Source: Zygnema cylindricum
Taxonomy: Eukaryota; Streptophyta; Zygnematophyceae; Zygnematales; Zygnemataceae
Reading direction: 5' to 3'
DNA length: 64,000 bases
NCBI GenBank assembly: GCA_037447655.1
Contig: JBBHKE010001830.1
Span: forward strand, 36,746 to 100,745
Below the pieces are notes generated by a model. The model was given only the letters and a program-made list of their open reading frames with translations. It did no database searches and was not told where the DNA came from. The stretch's first letter is position 1. Every line of letters starts with the position of its first letter. The position numbers were made by a program, and so were the translations under genes. This document shows, one piece after another, positions 34,336 through 46,571 of the stretch.

Positions 34336-35500
34336 TGTTTTGAAAAGTTTATTTTGTGCGTAGGCGATATTTTGTGCGCTTGTGACAGTTTGTATGCAAT
34401 GGAATTTAATGTGGAGGTTTGAATGGATTCATGGATTGGGGGAGCAAACGTACGAGTAAAACTAAAGTGACGTAAAGGACTTGGTGAGTGGCGAGAATAA
34501 GCATTGAGAAATGGACGGCGGATCGCGAAGCGATCCGATGTGGAATCAACGAAATGTTGAAAAAAACACCGCCGAAATGAAGCACCTGCGACGCAGACAA
34601 GACAACGCATCTGCCGTTATTTTGGATGAATCTGCGCCGCCGGTACGGCGCAGCTACAACGCAGACAAGTCAATGCAGCTGCGGTTAGTCTTAAATGATC
34701 CGTACACACAATGCAGCTGACGCAGCTGCGGATAATATGAATAGGATGGATTCTGATTAATGCTGGTAGCTTAGTGGTAGCTTAGTGGTAGCTTGGTATT
34801 TGACGTACGAAGGTTGCAAAGATGTGGCTGTAAATATTATGTACAACAGAGGTTTTTCGTTTTGCTAATTAGTTTAAGTGTAGATGTGTTTAGTATGACA
34901 TACCTCGAATTATTGAGTATGCTCACAACAGTTTAGGTACATGGTAGATAATATACAGCTGGTATGCCTCCGTACATTTTGTAATGAACTCTCTGAGTAT
35001 AACTTGTAGTACTTAGAATATTTTGAGTATCACAGTCAAGTTTATCATAGCAATGGCAGACTATTTTTTGCATCTTTGACCTGTTGGTGTGATCACTTTA
35101 TTGAGTGCTTTCATGTGTAACTTTGTGGAGTTATTTAATGATATAGAATCTATATGTATTTGCAGTTTCATTGTATTCTGATATCTGTGTAAGACTATGT
35201 GAGCAGTCTAAGTGGTTAGTTTGTGAAATTGTGATTTGTTTATGTGAAACCTTGGAGCTTGTATCTTCTAGATTCCTTTGTGGATTTGACTATAACTTTG
35301 GGAGTTTACATTGACAATAATATACTGCCTGTTGGTGCAATTTGAGGTGATTTTGTTTACTGTGGAGCAATCTGTGGTGTCTGAAATAGAGCTGTTAGAG
35401 GGTAGTCTTTGGTGCTTCCGAGAGTCATCCATGGTTGAAATAGGCTATGGACAACGATACTTTGACGTTTAAGGTTGAACCTCAATCAAGCAAAAAGTGA
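34336..35500 (+). mobile_element. Probable Copia LTR plus 5' leader, decayed
   Basis: Starts TGTTTTGAAAAG, like the other Copia LTR starts here (TGTTNTTTTGRAA). It carries the same GCAGC/CGCAGCTGCG-rich block (34570-34735). The following T- and G-rich sequence (34860-35450) resembles the Copia leaders in style, and a short frame MDNDTLTFKVEP starts near 35449. There is no paired LTR, so limits and family are uncertain. Confidence 0.45.
34765..34797. repeat. 11-bp tandem repeat, three units
   Basis: Three head-to-tail copies of ggtagcttagt, the last with one mismatch, inside the probable Copia LTR. Confidence 0.85.
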
Positions 35501-35958
35501 GGTTCATTACTGCAAAAAGTGCATTTTCGTACAAGGCTAACTCATTTTCGTACATGGCCGTATTGTTTTTTTTTTTTTTTTAAACATGATTACAATCGGC
35601 ATCAAGATTCTCCAAACTTTTGGGCGACAATGTCTACCATCCGATTATGTGTTTTCGAAGCAAAATGTCATTCTATCTAGTGTCTAGCTAGTCTCCTTAA
35701 GGAGGAGATTAGCTGTAATAGGATGTCTTACCTCTCAAAAAATCCCATAACTACAACCAAATCAACCACATATTCCACACATTGGAAAATACACATCCAC
35801 ATTGAAAAACCCTCTCATAAAGATAAACTTTAAATTAGAAGAAGCTTATGTCCACATAACATTCGCTTGGTCTCTTGCCCTCGTGGCTGTTGACGTACCT
35901 GAAACGTGCGATCGATATCCGAAATAGTGGTATAAACCACACTAAAACCTACATATAA

Positions 35959-37455
35959 TTGGACCTACATTTCATTGATGAGAAAGGTAGCCATGGGATG
36001 TTTAGGCTGATCTTAAGTAATGAAATGAAGAAACTTTATTATGCTGGTGTTCATGATATTATGATGTGGCATAAGAGGCTTGGGCATGTGAATCTAGATA
36101 AGTTAAGAGAGATGAAAAAGATGGGAGTGGTGGAAGGGATTCAGTTCAGTGAGAGTGATGATATAAGTGATTGTAGTGGGTGTGCTCAAGGTAAAGCACA
36201 CAGATTACCCTTTCCTAAAACAGCCACCTATAAGGGAGAAAAACTTCTAGATCTAGTACACACAGATATTTGGGGACCGGCTACGGTGCCCTCACCGGGG
36301 GGGAAGAGATTTATGATGACTATAACTAATGATTGGTCTCAGTATTCCCGAGTGTATTTTTGAAAAACAAGTCAGAAGCTGAGGATTGTTTTAGACAATA
36401 TAAAGCATGGAGCGAAAAACTCCATGAAACTCCAATCAAGAGAGTAAGGAGTGACAATGGTGGAGAGTATACTTCTAACCAGTTTGAGGATTTTCTGAGG
36501 GAAGATGGGGTCCAACACCAAAAGACAGTTCCAAAAAATCCGGAACAGAATATGGTAGCTGAAAGGTTAAATAGAACACTAAGTGATAGTGCTAGAAGTA
36601 TGTTGTCAGATAAAAAGATAGGAAAATATTTTGGGCAGAAACAATGAACTGTGCTAATTATCTCAAAAATAGAGTTCTTACTTCAGCTATAAAAGATCAA
36701 ACACCTTATGAGAGATGGACAGGTCGGAAACCAGACATATCTCACTTAAAGGTTTTCGGCAGTCAAGTATTCAGTCTAGATCCTAAAGGAAAACCGGGAT
36801 ACTTATTAGGATATGATGAGGATGTGAAAGGATATAGAGTTTATGTTCTAAAAAGGGAAGATATAATCTTAGTAAAACATCTAGTAGTTATGGCTGAAGG
36901 AAAGTTTAGGGATCCCTTCAAATATACAAAGTCAGAAAAAATCAGATTTGAGTCAGAAAATTCTGATGACTTTGAGCTTCCTAACTATCCAGGTTTTAGA
37001 GACAATGACATTCTTGCAGGTACAAATCAGACCGAAAAGAACTCTGCTGTGGAAACTCCAGTGACAACTCTACCCGAAGCGGAAGAAGTGGTGGAAATTG
37101 ATTCGGAATCAAGGGATAGGGGAGAAGCCGAGTTTGTTCGAAAGAATCCACGAGAACCATCAATTCCCGCCTCAGATTTTGAGGGGGGGAAGAGATGTAG
37201 CAAAAGACTGCAAGAAAATCAGGTTAATAACAAGGTAACTAAACTATCTTATCAAGATGAACCTCAAACTTATGGAGAGGCGATGACTTGTCCAGAAAGA
37301 AATTGGTGGAAGACAGCCATCAATGAGGAGATGGCCTCAATTATGGCAGTCAATTCTTGGGAGGTGGTGGATTGTCCACCTAACCAAAAAACCAATTGGT
37401 TGTAAGTGGGTTTTCAAATTAAAACTGAACCCAGATAACACAATCGAGTGCAAAA
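35959..37455 (+). pseudogene. Copia family-P integrase/early-RT fragment
   Basis: A close forward-strand duplicate of 39985-41501. It covers the end of protease, the integrase ('MMWHKRLGHVNLDKL', 'DCSGCAQGK', 'HTDIWGP', 'RSDNGGEY', 'NMVAERLNRT'), the linker, and the start of RT up to 'NPDNTIEC'. All three integrase acidic residues remain, and zinc-module Cys residues are kept where the other copy has lost one. The Gly before VAERLNRT is Met. A frame break lies near 36360. It is truncated at both ends. Relative to the other copy it lacks a 27-bp segment flanked by 'ctaga'. Confidence 0.88.
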
Positions 37456-37527
37456 AAGATGACGTCGAGAGTCAACCAAGTGCCGCCAAAAAGGTTTAGG
37501 GTTCCAAATGTTGTTCTACGACCACCG

Positions 37528-38561
37528 TGTAGAAATTAATGGTTTTTAAAGTATTTTCTAGGTCTGAAATAAGAAAGAAGCTGAGGCAGTCTACCTCAAA
37601 CTTCTCTCTCCAACTCTCAAACTTGTCGCAGTCACTAAGAAATTGAAAGGAAGCTAGAGCCATGGCTACCTAGGCTATCCTGAGGTTTACGGGAAATATA
37701 TAATTGGGGTTTATTAAGTAAAAAGATATGCGGCGGCCACAGGATTTTAACCTGGTACCTGTTGGACAGCAAACTGCCGGTAGACGGTAAGCTTAGCCGT
37801 TAAGTTTAGAAGTAGTGTTACGTACTATATGGTTTGATAATTAAAAAAACATTATTACGTAGGATAAATCATTTAACTATAACTTTTTACGGGATACATA
37901 GAACCGGTAGAGTAAAAGTACAAATTGCGGTACGGATAAAAAATCAATGCCGCGCATTGATTTCGTAAGCGAAACAAATACCGCGCATGTATTTATTACG
38001 GCTACGATCAAATGTGAATTTAATCGGATGGCCGGAATTAGCGCCGAGATCTCGAGGAAGAATTCGGCGGTTTGTGGGCATCGCCACATCAGATGACAAG
38101 TGGCAAAATTACATTCAATCGTGGTATCTCCGAAGATTACGACACCGAAACAGGATATGACATGTGTCGACATTTAGGCCATGTTGTACAATTTCCGTAC
38201 ATAAAGTACACCGGCAATTGTACTTTTGTGTACGGAGGAGAAATCTGATTGATTCCGTACATCAATAGATAGAGTTTGTGAGAGAGATAGGACTTAGAAA
38301 AATTAGGAGATAGGACCCTCTCTCCTAGAGAGCTTCTGTACAAAAGGTCAACTTTGACCCTCCATAACTTACGGAGCAAATTCAGAGTTTCTTTTTGCTA
38401 TCGACTCAGGAAAGTCTTGCCTTCACAAGGGTGCACGTGGTCAGAGTTTTTGTCTGCAAGGGTGGCAATTGGTTTTGCTGAAACACAAAAGGGTCAGGAT
38501 TATCCTAGAGGCTTCTTAGAAGCTGTCCACTCTGAGGACTTATGGAGGTCTCAGAGTAACA
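37528..38561 (+). repeat. Copia-P 5' LTR
   Basis: TGTAGAAATT start and a CA end after 'ctcagagtaa'. About 95% identical by eye to the 3' LTR. The ABRE-like word is mutated here (acaagtggc). The first bases of the internal region, 'agttatcgaccc', weakly resemble a site for an internal initiator-Met tRNA half, but this is speculative. Confidence 0.9.
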
Positions 38562-39670
38562 AGTTATCGACCCACACTGTAGGGTACCAATCTTTCATGG
38601 AACTGGCTTCATATACTGTGAAAGTATGATGATAGGAGCTCTATGCGAAAAACGTTTTGGGGGATAGTGAGTGGACGGTTGGGGCGTCCATCAAGTCTTG
38701 GGATCCCTCCAGGGTTTGGAGGAAGCAGATTTACCAAGAAAGAGGATCCACCTTCAACGGAGGAAACACAAGAAGAAGAGGTGGTGGACAAAGGAAAGGA
38801 GAAGGAGACCACCACACCAATAGCAACCGGTTCCGCATTCATGTCACCTATTCCAAGGAACGAGGAGAATGATACTGAAACCTGGGACTTCAACAATATG
38901 GCGGCAAAACACTTCATCCTACGCCATCTCACTCAATGACTTGCATGTCCTCATTTGTAGGTAGAAAGGGCATCTGATCTTTGGATGGCTCTCATAGGGA
39001 TGTACCGAAGTGGTACGATTTAGCAACAACAGTTGGCTGATCAAAAAGTTAAGGAGTATGTATACAAAGGGAGAAATATGTTGGATTTTTGCAATGAGCT
39101 TGCTACACTCTTCATGGAGCTAGAGAGTGCGGGCAAGGTTTTTAGTGAAAAAGAAAAGGTTAACTGTTTACTGATGAAGTTACCTGATGAGTTCGAGAAC
39201 ATAGTCAACCGTGTGCAGGACTTGCCGGACTCAAGGTGGATATGGAACTCAGTAGTAGGGATGATTCTCGTTTGAGAGAATACAATTGAGATCCGAAGGG
39301 GAGGAAAGAGTGGCCAAGCGTTGGCAGCAGCGACCTATTGGAGGAACAAGGATTCCCGGAAACTGGAAACTATGGGGGTAGGGAGCAGAAAAAACAGGCT
39401 GACGAGTTCAAACCAAGGGCTTCCAAAGGTTTATGTCAATTTTGTAAGAAACCTCGGCACTATATGGCAGAGTGCACTAAGCTAACCGAGCTTCGGTTAA
39501 AGGAGGGGCAGATCGGTGGTACCCCGAGAGGAAAGAAAAAGGCCCTTGTGACACAGGTGCATGAGGCGGAATCCGAGGACGAGGACGATGAGCTCCTTTT
39601 AGATGAGGAGTTGGAGGCGAAAAACGAGGTCAAATTCCACGAAGGCAGAAATGTGCTTATATTGGATTGA
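38562..39670 (+). pseudogene. Copia-P gag
   Basis: Fragments in several frames. Near 38660 is 'SEWTVGASIKSWDPSRVW', then a Glu/Lys-rich stretch, then 'DFNNMAAKHFILRHLTQ'. The Copia gag core (39033-39275) has 'EYVYKGRNMLDFCNELATLF' and 'LLMKLPDEFENIV', and there is a CCHC knuckle CQFCKKPRHYMAEC at about 39440-39480. Stops at 38937 and near 39274 break it. It would form the particle shell and bind RNA. Confidence 0.83.
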
Positions 39671-41261
39671 AAGGTGAAGCACGCTGGATTATAAATTCAG
39701 GTGCTTCCATGCACATGTGTAAGAATAGGCACTTGTTCACTAAGATAGGAAATATTCCTATCGTAGAGATAGAGTACGAGGATGGGAGGATAGTCACTTC
39801 TACTCTTGTAGGATCGGTAGATTTGAAAGTGTTAGTACAAGGAAAGACATCCATAGTAACATTCTCCGATGTATTGTATATTCCGGAGCTGAACAAAGAC
39901 CTCATCTCTACATCCGTATTAGATGACAAGGGTTTTTTTACTAGCACTAGGGAAGGAGTCTTTAGTGCTAGTTTTGAGCAGGATATCTATTTCATTGCTG
40001 AGAAAGGTAGCCATGGGATGTTTAGGCTGGTTTTAAGTAATGAAAAGAATAAACTTTATTATGCTGGTGTTCATGATATTATGATGTGGCATAAGAGGCT
40101 TGGGCATGTGAATCTAGACAAGTTAAGAGATGAAAAAGATGGGAGTGATGGAAGGGATTCAGTTCAGTGAGAGTGATGATATAAGTGAATCTAGTGGATG
40201 TGCTCAAGGTAAAGCACACAGATTACCCTTTCCTAAAACAGCCACCTATAAGGGAGAAAAAAATCTAGATCTAGTACATACAGATATTTGGGGACCGCCT
40301 AAAGTGCCCTCACCGAGGGGGAAGAGATTTATGATGACTATAGTTGATGATTGGTCTCGGTAATCCCGGGTGTATTTTTTGAAAAACAAGTCAGAAGCTC
40401 AAGATTGTTTTAAACAATATAAAGCGTGGAGCGAAAAACTCCATGAAACTCCAATCAAGAGAGTAAGGAGTGACAATGGTGGAGAGTATACTTCTAACCA
40501 GTTTGAGGATTTTCTGAGGGAAGAGGGGGTCCTACACCAAAAGATAGTCCCAGAAAATCCGGAACAAAATGGGGTAGCTAAAAGGTTAAATAGAACACTA
40601 AGTGATAGTGCTAGAAGTATGTTGTCAGATAAAAAGTTGGGAAAAAAGTTTTGGGCAAAAGCAATGAACTGTGCTAATTACCTCAAAAATAGAGTTCTTA
40701 CTTCAGCTATAAAAGATCAAACACCTTATGAGAGATGGACAGGTCAGAAACCAGACATATCTCACTTAAAGGTTTTCGGCAGTCAAGTATTCAGTCTAGA
40801 TACAGATCGGTCTAATTAGAAGCTAGATCCTAAAGGAAAACCAGGATACTTATTAGGATATGATGAGGAAGTTTAAAGGAAATAGAGTTTATGATCTAAA
40901 AAGAGAAGATATAATCTTAGTAAAGCATCTAGTAAATATGGATGAAAAAAAGTCCGTGGATCCCTTCAAATATTCGAAGTCAGTAAAAATCAGATTTGAG
41001 TCAGAAAATTCTGATGACTTTGAGCTTCCTAACTATCCAGGTTTTAGAGAAGATGACATTCTTGCAGGTACAAATCAGACCGAAAAGAACTCTGCTGTGG
41101 AAACTCCAGTGACAACTCTACGCGAAGCGGAAGAAGTGGTGGAAATTGATTCGGAATCAAGGGATAGGGGAGAAGCCGAGTTTGTTCGAAAGAATCCACG
41201 AGAACCATCAATTCCGGCCTCAGATTTTGAGGGGGGGAAGAGATGTAGCAAAAAACTGTAA
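39667..41261 (+). pseudogene. Copia-P protease and integrase
   Basis: The protease site reads 'WIINSGASMHMC', with Asn (39694-39696) where catalytic Asp is required. Integrase shows 'MWHKRLGHVNLDKL', 'HTDIWGP' and 'RSDNGGEY', but the Glu of 'NGVAERLNRT' is Lys (AAA, 40580-40582). The first Cys of the zinc module has also become Ser ('ESSGCAQGK'). In-frame stop TAA near 40361, frameshift near 40125, and more stops after 40817. These substitutions abolish both activities. Confidence 0.9.
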
Positions 41262-41289
41262 AAAAATCAGGTTAATAACAAGGTAACTA

Positions 41290-42892
41290 AACTATCTTAT
41301 CAAGATGAACCTCAAACTTATGGAGAGGCGATGACTTGTCCAGAAAGAAATTGGTGGAAGACAGCCATCAATGAGGAGATGGCCTCAATTATGGCAGCCG
41401 ATTCTTGGGAGGTGGTGGATTGTCCACCTAACCGAAAAACCAATTGGTTGTAAGTGGGTTTTCAAATTAAAACTAAACCCAGATAACACAATCGAGTGCT
41501 ACAAGGCTAGATTAGTGGCAAAGGGATTTACACAAAAGGAGGGAATTGACTACGAGGAAACCTTTGCCCCAGTGGTCAAATTTCCCTCCGTCCACATACT
41601 TCTCATCCTGGCAGTAGCTGAAGACATGGAAGTGCACCAGATGGAGATCAAAATAGCCTTTTTCCATGGAGATTGGAAGTGGAGATCTTCATGCGACAAC
41701 CCGAAGGGTTTGTGGAGGAAGGAGAGGAGAGTAAGGTATGCCGGCTGATTAAATCTCTTTATGGTTTGAAACAGGCGCCTCGACAGTGGAATAAGAAGTT
41801 TGATGAGTTTCTTACCGGTCTGGGATATATCCGGATCAGCTTAGATCACTCAATCTATGTTTTCGAAGATGAGGAAGGTTATATGTTTACTGCAATTTAT
41901 GTTGATCATTTGCTTGTTTTAAGTAAATCAATGGAAAAAAATAATTAACTGAAAATCGATCTTAAGGGGAGATTTGAAAAGAAGGATATGGGGGAAGCAA
42001 AATATATTTTGGGAATTCAAGTAGAGAGAGACCGAAAACGAAAAATTATAAGATTGACTTAAAAGGAAGCAATAGGGAACATGCTTGAAAAATGTCAAAT
42101 GGATAAAGCTAATAGTTGTACAAGTCCATTGGAATTGAAGAAGGGAAGTGAGGGGAGTGAGGATGAAGGAGTCATAGTCTTAGACGAGGATATATCTCGT
42201 GAAGAACAGAAGTTTATGCAGACTATTCCTTACAGGCAAGTAGTGGGAAGTCTAATCCATTTTATGAATTGTACGGGCCGGATTTAGTTGCAGCTATAGG
42301 AGTGATGAGTTGAGGTCAAAATGCTCCCTTTAAGAGGGATTGGGAGGCAGCTAAGAGAGTCCTTAGATATTTGATAGGAATTAGTGCTTTATGGTTGCAT
42401 TTGGGTGGGAAAAATATTGACATCGCTACTTGGATTTATGCTAGTTATGGTGATGCTCCGATGAGGAGATGCACTTCTTGATATGTATTATATGTGGGTG
42501 ATGGGGCTTGCTGTTAAAGTAGCAAATAGTAAAAAGTTATTGCTCAGTCCACCATGGAGGCTGAGTTTATGGCCTCTTGGTCTGCTGTAAAAGAATATAT
42601 GTGGGTCAAGTCTTTGCTTAGTGAGCTTGGTCACCTTAAGAGAGGTGTGCAGAAAATTTGTTGTGATAATCAAGCAGCAATCGCTATTTCTGCCAATCCT
42701 AAACATCATTTTCTAGCCAAACACATGGACATCAAACTCAGCTTTGTTAGAGAGAAAGTAAAAAACAAAGTAATCAGTTTAGAGTATAGAACAGATAGTG
42801 AGATGGTAGCAGATATGATGACCAAACTTGTGCGTTCCCCTAAGCTAATTTTTTGCAAGGAGAAGTGTGGTCTGAAAATAAAGATTGACTAG
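41290..42892 (+). pseudogene. Copia-P reverse transcriptase and RNase H
   Basis: 'GCKWVFKLKLNPDNTIECYK', 'EETFAPVVKFPSV', 'SLYGLKQAPRQWN' and the catalytic loop 'AIYVDHLLVLSKS', where YVDD has become YVDH (about 41901-41909). RNase H has 'QSTMEAEFMASWSAVKEYMW', 'CCDNQAAIAI' and 'SFVREKVKNKV', ending at 42892. Stops near 41450, 41946, 42060, 42285 and 42480-42515 split the frame. The polypurine tract lies just downstream. Confidence 0.9.
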
Positions 42893-42905
42893 AAAATAAG
42901 GGGAG

Positions 42906-43949
42906 TGTAGAAATTAAATGTTTTTAAAGTATTTTCTATGTCCGAAATAAGAAAGAAGCCGAGGCAATCTACCTCTAACTTCTCTCTCCAACTCTCAAAC
43001 TTGACGCATTCACTGAGAAATTGGAGAGGAAGCTAAAGCCATGGCTACCTAGGCTATCCTGAGGTTTACGGGAAATGTATATTTGGGGTTTATTAAGTAA
43101 AAATATATGCGGCGGCCACAGGATTTTAACTTGGTACCTGCCGGACAGCAAGCTGCCGGTAGATGGTAACCTTAGCCGTTAAGTCTAGAAATAGTGTTAC
43201 GTACTACATGGTTTGATAATTAATTAAACATTATTACGTAGAATAAATCATTTAATTATAATTATTTACGGGATACATAGAACTGGTAGTGTAAACGTAC
43301 GAATTGCGGTATGGATAAGAAATTAATGCCGCGCATTGATTTCGAAAGCGAAACAAATACCGCGCATGTATTTATTACGGCTACGATCAAATGTGAATTT
43401 AATCGGATGGCCGGAATTAGCGCCGAGATCTCGAGGAAGAATTCGGCGGTTTGTGGGCATCGCCAAATCGGATGACACGTGGCAAAATTACATTCAATCG
43501 TGGTATCTCCGGATATTACGACACCGAATCCGGATATGACATGTGTCGACATTTAGGCCATGTTGTACAATTTCCGTACATAAAGTACACCGGCGACTGT
43601 ACTTTTGTGTACAAAGGAGAAATCTGATTGATTCCGTACATCAATAGATAGAGTCTGTGAGAGAGATAGGACTTAGAAAAATTAGGACATAGGACCCTCT
43701 CTCCCACAAAGCTTTTGTACAAAAGGTCAACTTTGACCCTCCATAACTTATTGCTCAGGGGAGCAAATTCAGAGATTCTTTTTGCTATCGACTCAGGGGA
43801 GTCTTGCCTTCAAAGAGGTGTAGGTGGTCAGAGTTTTTGTCTACCAGGGTGCAGTTGTTTTTGCTGAAACACAAAGGGGTCAGGATTATCCTAGAGGCTT
43901 CTTGGAAGCTGTCCACTCTGAGGACTTATCGAGGTCTCAGAGTTATACA
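42906..43949 (+). repeat. Copia-P 3' LTR
   Basis: Partner of the LTR at 37528. It retains the 'gatgacacgtggc' word and the tRNA-like 'ggccacaggattttaactt' segment (about 43110-43190), also seen in the other two LTRs of this family. Confidence 0.9.
43475..43483 (+). promoter_or_regulatory. ABRE/G-box-like word in LTR
   Basis: ACACGTGGC, an exact match to the plant ABRE core with its CACGTG G-box, in the U3-like part of the Copia-P 3' LTR. The same word is conserved in the reverse LTR at 5730-6775 and mutated in the 5' LTR. Whether it binds a bZIP factor is inference. Confidence 0.4.
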
Positions 43950-44372
43950 CCCGTGCAGGTGGAGGAGCAGCAGTAGAAGTAGACATGATACACTCTCAGA
44001 AGCTATCAAGAATTCTATCAAACAATTGTTTTACATTGCTCACCAAATCTCAAAAAAGTATCCAAACCTCACAAAACTCTATCATAATATAGAGTAGCAC
44101 AAACACTGACAACTCCCAAAGTTTGAGCACAATTAACCTGACAACACTCAAGATATAATACTCTGAAGTTTTCCAAAAACGGTTTACAGTATACTACTTA
44201 GAAGTCTTGGTGCATAAAATGTTCTATGTTCTAAGTCTTATACTCTTCACTCAGTTTTCCTACTACATAGTGATGTTTCGCCGATATAAGTGTTCTACAA
44301 GGACACGTCCAAAAGAACTAAACTGCCACTAAGGCCTAAGTGCTCCTACTCACGCTAAAGTTAATCTATCAA
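43950..44372 (-). mobile_element. Partial second unit: Copia-2 gag start and leader
   Basis: Matches the gag start and leader of Copia-2 at 49020-49220 ('gtagaagtagacatgatacac' region), but lies beyond Copia-2's 3' LTR. On the reverse strand it encodes an MSTST-type start, interrupted by the Copia-P insertion. It has about 230 bp (44090-44350) absent from the right-hand unit, similar to the leader at 7000-7380. Confidence 0.8.
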
Positions 44373-44785
44373 TGTACACTCAATATGACTGAGAATCCTA
44401 TACAAGTGATTTGATCAAATACTTGTTGCCTGTCTTAGTGAATCTCGTCCGTTGACTCTAATCATATCAACCGCACTAGCGCAATTTAATTCCTGGTTAC
44501 ATTCAAATATCTGCAGCTTCGTAGCAGCTGGGTTTGTCACGTACAAAAGTTAACCGCAGCTGCGTTTGTCTTATTTTGCCACAGGCTCCGTTCGTCCGCA
44601 CAGATTATATCAAAAATAACCGCAGCAGCGCTTGTTTCATCGGCGTCGCAGCTACGCTATTCCAATGTTGGTGTTTGTACCATTCAAACTTTTACAATGC
44701 TTCAAGTGACAACGCGTGTCCTTATAGATCTATTTTCCCGCCTGTCAAATATATTTGTTAGAGACTTCAGATTTCAAAATAAACA
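44373..44785 (-). repeat. Copia-2 3' LTR
   Basis: TGTACACTCAATATGACTGA start and AAACA end. Polypurine-like 'ctttagggcagtgt' (reverse strand) abuts it. It contains the palindromic word CGCAGCTGCG near 44552. Confidence 0.92.
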
Positions 44786-44939
44786 CTGCCCTAAAGCTTT
44801 AGACTCACTGTATTTGCGCAGCTGCGATGTCACACATAGTGCATCATGGCAGCATAGCAGCGCAGCCATAGCAGCGCAACATGGCAGCATAGCCGTGGAG
44901 CTAATCACCTATTCACCTAATCCTACTGCATTCCTACAG

Positions 44940-46571
44940 TAGTTTAGCTTGGGAGCAGGTCGAGCTTTAGTAAGCATATCATTAACCATTCTTGCATTTG
45001 GCAGATAGCATAATTGATCACCCTAGAGAACAATTTTTCTCTTACAAAGTGTAATCGTACATCCATGTGCTCACTGTTGAAGTGGTGACTTGGGTTAGAG
45101 GCAATGGCAATGGCAGCCTGGTTATCACACCAGATCACCTGTGGCCCAATCTACATGTATCCTAATTCTTGCAACATGGATTTTACCAATAACAGTTCTT
45201 TGAGGGTCGTGCTTGCTGCCATATATATTCTGACTCCATTGTCGACTGCGCTGTAACCATTTGAAGTTTGCTGCTCCAGCAACACGTTCCGTTCCCAATC
45301 TGCAAAACAAATCACGTGGTGGATTTTCGGCTTGGCATGTCGCCATAGCTTGCATCGCTCCACATTTGCAGCTTCACTTCTCCTCCGCCTAGTGTGAGTT
45401 TGAGGTCTTTCGTTCCTGCCAAATATCTTAAGACTCTCCTTGCTGCATCAAAATCAGATTTTCTTGGATTCTTTAGACTCCTGCTCAGTACCCCGACTAT
45501 TGAAGCAATGTCAAGACGGGTACAGTTCATGAAATATCTTAAGCTTCCTACTATCTGTCTGTAAGGTATTTGTGTTATAGAATCATTCTCCCCTGACTCT
45601 CAATACTTGCTAACAATGGCACCTGGTTCTGTTTCTTCTCCCTCTATCTTCTGCCGAAATTCTATTAGAGTTAGACATCCTTTTGCCCCACGCATTCCAT
45701 ACTCATCTAACATGTTTCCAATAGCCTCTTTTTTAGTCAATTTTATTACTTTTTTATTTCTATCCCTTTTTACCTGAATACCCAAAATGTATTTTGCCTC
45801 ACCGAGATCTTTCATCTCGAATCGTGAGTTTAAAGAATTTTTGATTTTGTTGATTTCAGCCATTGATTTGCTGATTAATAGTAAATAATCTACATTCACT
45901 ACTATATACACTATCCCATTTTCACCTTTTAGAACATAGACAAAGTGATCACAACTTATCCTTTGAAATCCTAGTCATCAAGCTTCAGATTCCATTGCCT
46001 ATGGGCCTGTTTTAGGCGATACAAAGATTTTAGCAATTTGCATACTAATTGTTTTTTCCCTGGTTCTGCATACTTTTCGGGCTGCTGCATGTAAATGGTC
46101 TCCTCTAGTTCTCCATGCAAAAATGTTGTCTTTATATCCATCTGATGTATTTCCATATCCTTTGTAGCAGCTAGGGACAACAAAATCCTAACTGTAGGAA
46201 ATCTTACAATCGGAGGGAATGTTTCTTCAAATTCCTTCTTTTTGATTATAGCCCTTTGCAACAAGTCTGGCCTTATATCGTTCAATGGTGTGATCGGGAT
46301 TTAACTTCACCTTGAATACCCATTTGCTACCGATCGCCTTTCGGTCTGGAGGAAGTTCCACAAGCTCCCATGTTTCGGCCTCCATGATCGACTTCATTTC
46401 ATTGTTTGCCGCCTCAATCCAGTGATTTGTCTCTGGTGGTGAGAAGGCCTCTTGGATGATCAAGGGCTCCCCTGAGGCTGGCGAGTAGGCAAAGTGAGAG
46501 CTTGCTTGCAGGCGGCTGCTGGATCTTCTTCCCCCCGGAAATTCAGAGGCTGAGATCGTCCAATGTCGCAC
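44940..46571 (-). pseudogene. Copia-2 reverse transcriptase and RNase H
   Basis: RT starts with '[20 protein letters not shown]' and '[20 protein letters not shown]'. The palm loop is 'VVNVDYLLLISKS' (about 45880-45900), so the YVDD aspartates are not both present. 'MKDLGEAKYILGIQVKRDRN' follows. RNase H pieces include 'IWCDNQAAIAIASNPSHHF' near 45130 and 'LHFVREK'. At least four frame changes occur. It is inactive. Confidence 0.88.

Larger units (their letters stand above)
37528..43949 (+). mobile_element. Copia-P, full-length forward-strand element
   Basis: LTRs at 37528-38561 and 42906-43949 bracket gag, protease, integrase, RT and RNase H. A polypurine tract 'aaaataaggggag' immediately precedes the 3' LTR. 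The element is inserted in the gag start of an older reverse-strand Copia. The left flank (about 37511-37527) reads as 'VVEQQ' on the reverse strand, and the right flank (43950 on) continues the MSTST leader part, with a near-duplication 'caccg'/'cacccg' as probable target site. Active sites are lost in protease (NSG), integrase (Glu to Lys) and RT (YVDH). Confidence 0.92.
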
